Source of the DNA: a bacterium
GTDB taxonomy: Bacteria > SAR324 > XYD2-FULL-50-16
Length of the DNA stretch: 64,000 nt
Assembly: GCA_024275165.1 (NCBI GenBank)
Contig: JAJRZQ010000037.1
Coordinates: 140,961 to 204,960, forward strand
Reading direction: 5' to 3'
Positions 60,173-64,000 of the stretch are shown in pieces. A program made the position numbers and the translations under genes. Under the pieces are notes generated by a model. That model saw nothing but the letters and a program-made list of their open reading frames with translations. It was not told where the DNA came from and made no database searches. How positions within the stretch are numbered: the first letter of the stretch is position 1; the number at the start of each line of letters is the position of its first letter.

Positions 60173-62493
60173 TTCTTCCCCCCAAAGACCTGAAACCGCG
60201 CCCGCTTCACCGCGTAGCTGTCTAGACTTTTCAGCCAATAGCGGGCTTTTTCAATGTAACTGTACTCTGCCGATTCCGATGGCATATGGGGGTAGCCCTT
60301 GGCGAGTCTTTCAAAATAAGGCCTGGCTTCGTTGAACTTGCCCTGCTTCATCCGCCCCTGCCCCATGAAAAAGGCCCACTCCACCGCCTGGGAATGGAGC
60401 GGTTCAAAACGCTCTAAGAGTTGAATCATCTCTTCCCATTGGCTCATGGAGCGATAAAGCTGGGCGAGCTTCATCCACAGCCATTTCTGTTCCTGCTCTT
60501 CCAGATTTTTCCCTTCAAGCTCTTTCACCAAGGCAATGAACTGAGCCGGGTTGTAGGTCTTCCCCTGATAACGGGGGAAGTCCAGCAGGTGAATACGATG
60601 CCCCAAGGGATTGGGGGTACTGCTAAGCTTTAGGTTGAATAGGCTTTCGACCCGGCTTTGCCGGGCCAGTTCCTCTAATTGAATTTCATCCAGCTCCAAG
60701 GGGACCGGGCTGTCGCACTTTTTGCAAACAAAGGCCCGCTTGGCCCATAGATCTTTCGAAATCAGGCGTTTGGTGCGTTGCAAGGCGCCGACATCAATAA
60801 ACAATTCATCGGCGTAGTAAGGAAAACTCGACTGGCATTGCCGGCAATAAAGCCTTAAGCCCCGTTTTGGCCCCTCACCCGATTCATGGGAACGGTCCAC
60901 CTCTTGCGCTACATTTTGCGGCAGCGGTTGATCATAAAGCACGCATAGAAATTCCAGGCTCGGGGCTAGGCTCGTTTCCCCCTCACGAAAGCGGGCCAAC
61001 AAAGAAGGAATCAAGTCCGGCTCCGGGTGATATTCCAAAAGCTGGGTAAACATCTCCACATGATGATTGATCAATTCATTGAAGTACTTGACACTGATCT
61101 CTCTCACCCTTTGAGAAGGAACCCGTTGAAAAAGCTGAAGCGCGTAGTCAATGGCGACCACATTCTTTTTCCGCAAATAATATTCAAAATTCACTAAATA
61201 AATTTCCACCAACAAGGCGGGTAGATTGGAATAAAGGTAGGGGTTGGGAAAAAACCTCGGCCAATCCACCTCATAACCAAAAAGCTCCCCTCGAAAGAGG
61301 GACCAAAGGATTTCAGGCCGTTCTACCTTTTCTCGGTACCGATCCAACGCCTTGGTGATCACGAGGTCTTTAGGCTCAATGGAGGGCAACTCCGGGAAAA
61401 AAAGCTCTAAGAGTTGCTCGCAATGCTCTTGCGTCAAGAGAGGGGAATGATAATAATTGGAAATACTGGAAAAATAACGGCTCGGAGTCGCGTGCCAGCG
61501 CTTGAAACTCGACTCCTTGACTAAAATCAAAGGCAAGCCCAAAAGCAGGTTCGTTTCCATTTCCAAAATCTTCGGAATCCCTTTTTTCATCTTGGCGGCG
61601 TGCTGCAAAAAGGCCTGCACCAACCAATACTTTTTCAGCAGGGAAAGGTCTTGCGACTCTTCCTTGAGCAGGCGGTTGAGCCATTTTAAAAGCAACTCCA
61701 AAAACAAACCCGGATTTTTCGGTTTGAGCGAGCCCACCTTAGAAAGCTCCACGGCCTCTTGCTGCAACTCGACCCAAAGGGCCTTTACCTCAGGGACCAC
61801 CTCCCTGCCGAAAAGCAGATAAAATTGCTCGTAAATGGAAATCAGGCTATAGCCGGCGCTTAAGGATTGATCCAACCAAGAAAGCAGGCGGAACTGCCCA
61901 AAGGCTTCGATCAAGCGATGGGTGAGTTCCGTATCGCTAAAGGCCTCCCTTAAAGCGAAGTAGTCATCGATACATTCATCCAAATCTTGCTGCGTACGCA
62001 CGGCGGGCAACAGGTGACGCAAGATCACCGAGGCCTGCACCAGGTTGCTTAAAGATTCCTTCAACCGATGGGCCAAGCGTTGAAAGCCGCCCTGCGGGTC
62101 GGCCCGCAAAACCGCTCGCGTTGCCGATTCCAACTCCAAGCGAGTGGCATGCTCGTCGTTTAAGGTTTGATCAAACCACCTTGTGAGCAGGTTTTTAGAA
62201 AAATCATTGGGAAAAGAAGCCAAACATAACCCCGCCGCGTGCTTGAGCTGGCCCTCGGACTCGCGAAAAATTCCCACCACTTCAGAGAGCAGGCGATTGT
62301 CGTTGTTTTCCGACATGAACGACATCCCCGCTTCTTGAATCGTCGCGAAGGAACTCTGAAGGAAGTCTTCAAGATGGCGCCCCATCATGCCTTGTCGGGC
62401 AAGCTGATAGGCCCCCCAAATAGCGACCCGCTCATGCCCGGAATGCAAGGCATGCAGCAATAACTCTAAAGGATAAGGGTCGCTTTGATTCAT
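60169..62493 (-). CDS. Large helical-repeat protein with zinc-binding region and C-terminal TPRs
   Basis: With the ATG at 62493 the protein has 774 residues. The first 500 residues are helical and may be HEAT-like repeats (VAIWGAYQLARQGM, LCLASFPNDFSKN). Residues about 540-610 hold two Cys pairs, CRQCQSS and CKKCDSP, which suggest a zinc ribbon. The last 150 residues are TPR-like (WEEMIQLLERFEPLHSQ, EARPYFERLAKGYP). There is no signal peptide, so it is probably cytoplasmic. It is coupled to recJ by an ATGA overlap. I do not recognise a named family. Confidence 0.7.
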   Translation of the reverse strand: MNQSDPYPLELLLHALHSGHERVAIWGAYQLARQGMMGRHLEDFLQSSFATIQEAGMSFMSENNDNRLLSEVVGIFRESEGQLKHAAGLCLASFPNDFSKNLLTRWFDQTLNDEHATRLELESATRAVLRADPQGGFQRLAHRLKESLSNLVQASVILRHLLPAVRTQQDLDECIDDYFALREAFSDTELTHRLIEAFGQFRLLSWLDQSLSAGYSLISIYEQFYLLFGREVVPEVKALWVELQQEAVELSKVGSLKPKNPGLFLELLLKWLNRLLKEESQDLSLLKKYWLVQAFLQHAAKMKKGIPKILEMETNLLLGLPLILVKESSFKRWHATPSRYFSSISNYYHSPLLTQEHCEQLLELFFPELPSIEPKDLVITKALDRYREKVERPEILWSLFRGELFGYEVDWPRFFPNPYLYSNLPALLVEIYLVNFEYYLRKKNVVAIDYALQLFQRVPSQRVREISVKYFNELINHHVEMFTQLLEYHPEPDLIPSLLARFREGETSLAPSLEFLCVLYDQPLPQNVAQEVDRSHESGEGPKRGLRLYCRQCQSSFPYYADELFIDVGALQRTKRLISKDLWAKRAFVCKKCDSPVPLELDEIQLEELARQSRVESLFNLKLSSTPNPLGHRIHLLDFPRYQGKTYNPAQFIALVKELEGKNLEEQEQKWLWMKLAQLYRSMSQWEEMIQLLERFEPLHSQAVEWAFFMGQGRMKQGKFNEARPYFERLAKGYPHMPSESAEYSYIEKARYWLKSLDSYAVKRARFQVFGGKK

Positions 62494-62521
62494 GAGGATG
62501 TAAGAGAGATTCAAAGGCTAT

Positions 62522-62551
62522 ATTTTAGCCCGGTCCGCAAGTAGGCAGCAA
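62522..62551 (-). promoter_or_regulatory. Possible sigma-70-type promoter of the repeat-protein / recJ operon
   Basis: On the minus strand TTGCTG (62551-62546) and TAAAAT (62527-62522) are 18 bases apart, in the 76-base gap after tyrA. The -35 match is weak, but the -10 differs from consensus in one position. Confidence 0.35.
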
Positions 62552-62569
62552 GGTTTTTTTTCACCTTTC

Positions 62570-63412
62570 TCATTCGGCCTTGGAGCGGTATTCCTTGAGT
62601 TTTTCAATCAAAAAATCACTTTGCGCGGAAAAAGTTTGCCCTGCTTCCCCTAAAAACTCCCGGGTTTTTTCAAATTTTTCGATAAAGGCAGCCTCCTCTT
62701 TTTTCTCCACCAATTTCAGGCTCTGTTGTGCCTCTTCGATAAAATGGCGGATCACCTGCGGGTTTTCCGGATTATCCATCAAAATATGGGTATAGAGGTT
62801 CGGGTCTCGTTGCAGAATCCGACAAGCAAAGGCAAAATTCGCTTCATAAACAGGGCTGCAAATCGAAAGCAGGGTATCTAAATCCACTCCCGCCTTACTC
62901 AAGGCGGTCGAAAAGGTGATATGCAAAAAGTGCATCAAGCCTTGAATCAAGCTCATCAGATGGTCGTGCTGCTTCCAATCCTCTAAGGTGACGGTTTTTA
63001 AACTCAACTCCTTAAAAAGCCGCTCGTACTTGTGCTGCCATTTCCCCGGGCGCAGGGGCAGCAAAATCACATTATGCCCCGCTAAGCTGGGCACCTGCCC
63101 AAACATCGGGTGCGCGCTGATCACCTCTGCTGGGGTTTTGAGCATTTCAGGCACCACCTTGGTCTTCACCGAGGAAAAATCACTTAAAAGCTGACCGGGC
63201 CTCAACCAGGGGGTAATCCGGTGGAGGACTTCCGTGGTTTTGTCGAGGGGCACCGAAAGGATAATCAATTCCGATTCTAAAACCAGTGCCTTTTCTAGGT
63301 GCGGGTCACGGCTTCCCGTAACCCGCACCTCGCAACCGAGCTTTTCCCAAGCCGGTTGGAACATTTGCCCCATGACTCCCTTCCCACCGAGAATCCCAAT
63401 CCGCCGAATCAT
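62570..63412 (-). CDS. tyrA: Prephenate/arogenate dehydrogenase
   Basis: This 280-residue enzyme makes the tyrosine precursor. It has IGILGGKGVMGQMFQPAWEKLG, like the T-protein group, then LIILSVPLDKTTEVL and the conserved active-site region AEVISAHPMFGQVPS (His). The helical dimerisation domain follows (MSLIQGLMHFLHITFSTAL). No chorismate mutase domain is fused, unlike E. coli TyrA. The start overlaps the kdsB stop by four bases. Confidence 0.85.
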   Translation of the reverse strand: MIRRIGILGGKGVMGQMFQPAWEKLGCEVRVTGSRDPHLEKALVLESELIILSVPLDKTTEVLHRITPWLRPGQLLSDFSSVKTKVVPEMLKTPAEVISAHPMFGQVPSLAGHNVILLPLRPGKWQHKYERLFKELSLKTVTLEDWKQHDHLMSLIQGLMHFLHITFSTALSKAGVDLDTLLSICSPVYEANFAFACRILQRDPNLYTHILMDNPENPQVIRHFIEEAQQSLKLVEKKEEAAFIEKFEKTREFLGEAGQTFSAQSDFLIEKLKEYRSKAE

Positions 63413-64000
63413 GGTTTCCAGAGCTGGTAATGGGTTACCCCCGCTTTGGCCAAGTCTCGCAGGTCATTGATGGAAACAGCGTCATAGGGCAGATAGATGC
63501 AATTCAACTGCAAACCGTTATCTAAAGCGCGCATCTGCTCGAGTCGGTAGGCCCGTTCTAGGGGGGAGGGGGGCAGGGCGCAAAAGGCCCTTAAAAAAGC
63601 CGGGGTGTAGGCGTATACACTGGTATGCTTTTTCGCCCCATGCAAGGGCTCGCGGGTAAAAATCAAGGCATTGTCGGCTAAGTCAATGACCACCTTGGCC
63701 ACATTGACATCCCCTCGCTCCTGCTCGGGCAAATCGGCGACAGTGGTAAAAAACTCCGCCCTTCCCTGACGGCGCTCCAGCTCCCAAACCAGTTCCTTTA
63801 ACATCTCCGCCTCAATAAAGGGTTCATCCCCTTGGACATTGAGGATCAGGTCAAAGGCTCCCTCTTGAGCGGAAAAAGTTTCATAAGCTTCTAAAACCCG
63901 CTCCGTGCCGCAACTATGATCCATACGAGTCATCAGGGGGATCACTCCCGCAAAGCCCTTCACCTCCTCTATAATCGCCTGGGCATCGGTCGCCACCACC
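63409..64000 (-). CDS. kdsB: 3-deoxy-manno-octulosonate cytidylyltransferase (CMP-KDO synthetase), partial
   Basis: The last about 197 residues are present; the 5' end lies beyond the window. Motifs VVATDAQAI, MTRMDHSCGTERV, LNVQGDEPFIEAEML and the domain end SVYAYTPAFLRAF, RAYRLEQMRALDNG match KdsB. The enzyme activates KDO for lipid A core synthesis, so it supports a diderm host with LPS. It is translationally coupled to tyrA. Confidence 0.93.
   Translation of the reverse strand, partial: VVATDAQAIIEEVKGFAGVIPLMTRMDHSCGTERVLEAYETFSAQEGAFDLILNVQGDEPFIEAEMLKELVWELERRQGRAEFFTTVADLPEQERGDVNVAKVVIDLADNALIFTREPLHGAKKHTSVYAYTPAFLRAFCALPPSPLERAYRLEQMRALDNGLQLNCIYLPYDAVSINDLRDLAKAGVTHYQLWKP

Overview
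This window is a large cell-surface polysaccharide locus (O-antigen / LPS-type glycan) followed by a short housekeeping block. Genes for a KDO activator (KdsB), a heptose-pathway isomerase (GmhA), dTDP-rhamnose synthesis and two Wzm-Wzt ABC exporters point to a Gram-negative, diderm bacterium. I cannot name the taxon from the sequence. It looks like an under-sampled proteobacterial or deltaproteobacterial-type lineage.

Layout. 1-6.2 kb (minus strand): end of a nucleotide-sugar 4,6-dehydratase, a first Wzt/Wzm exporter, a DegT-type aminotransferase, a 3,4-ketoisomerase (FdtA type) and a polytopic membrane protein. 6.5-18.3 kb (plus): two CDP-paratose-2-epimerase-like SDR genes (the first frameshifted), a polyprenyl-phosphate sugar synthase-like GT2, a frameshifted flippase-like gene and three large GT-C-like membrane proteins with a shared C-terminal extension. 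18.5-22.9 kb: gmd, fcl, a GT2 and a WecA/MraY-type initiating transferase. 22.9-27.4 kb: a decayed zone with a broken membrane-protein gene, several degenerate IS ends and an internally deleted IS5-type transposase. 27.4-32.2 kb: a stand-alone form of the shared C-terminal module, a GT87-like protein, a methyltransferase without a standard start, and a radical SAM protein. 32.7-42.4 kb: manC, gmhA, galE, GT2 enzymes, and a second synthase/flippase/membrane-protein set. 42.6-52.4 kb: a methyltransferase, rfbACDB, a 1255-residue methyltransferase / kinase-like? / coiled-coil / tandem-GT2 protein, and a second Wzm-Wzt pair, mostly joined by 4-base ATGA overlaps. 52.5-64 kb: a small protein, mutS, an N-acetylmuramoyl-L-alanine amidase, a lipoprotein, a zinc-ribbon membrane protein, then (minus) kdsB, tyrA, a zinc-ribbon/TPR protein and recJ.

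How it fits together. RfbA/RfbB make dTDP-4-keto-6-deoxyglucose, used by RfbC/RfbD for dTDP-rhamnose and probably by the FdtA-like isomerase and aminotransferase for a 3-amino-3,6-dideoxyhexose. ManC, Gmd and Fcl give GDP-mannose and GDP-fucose. Cytoplasmic GT2 enzymes would build chains for the two ABC exporters. Separately, two sets of DPM1-like GT2 plus flippase-like protein plus GT-C-like membrane proteins look like routes for decorating glycans on the periplasmic side from polyprenyl-phosphate sugars.

The most unusual items are the repeated C-terminal module with two invariant cysteines in four membrane proteins, the five-part fusion protein beside the second exporter, and the cluster of IS ends around broken genes.
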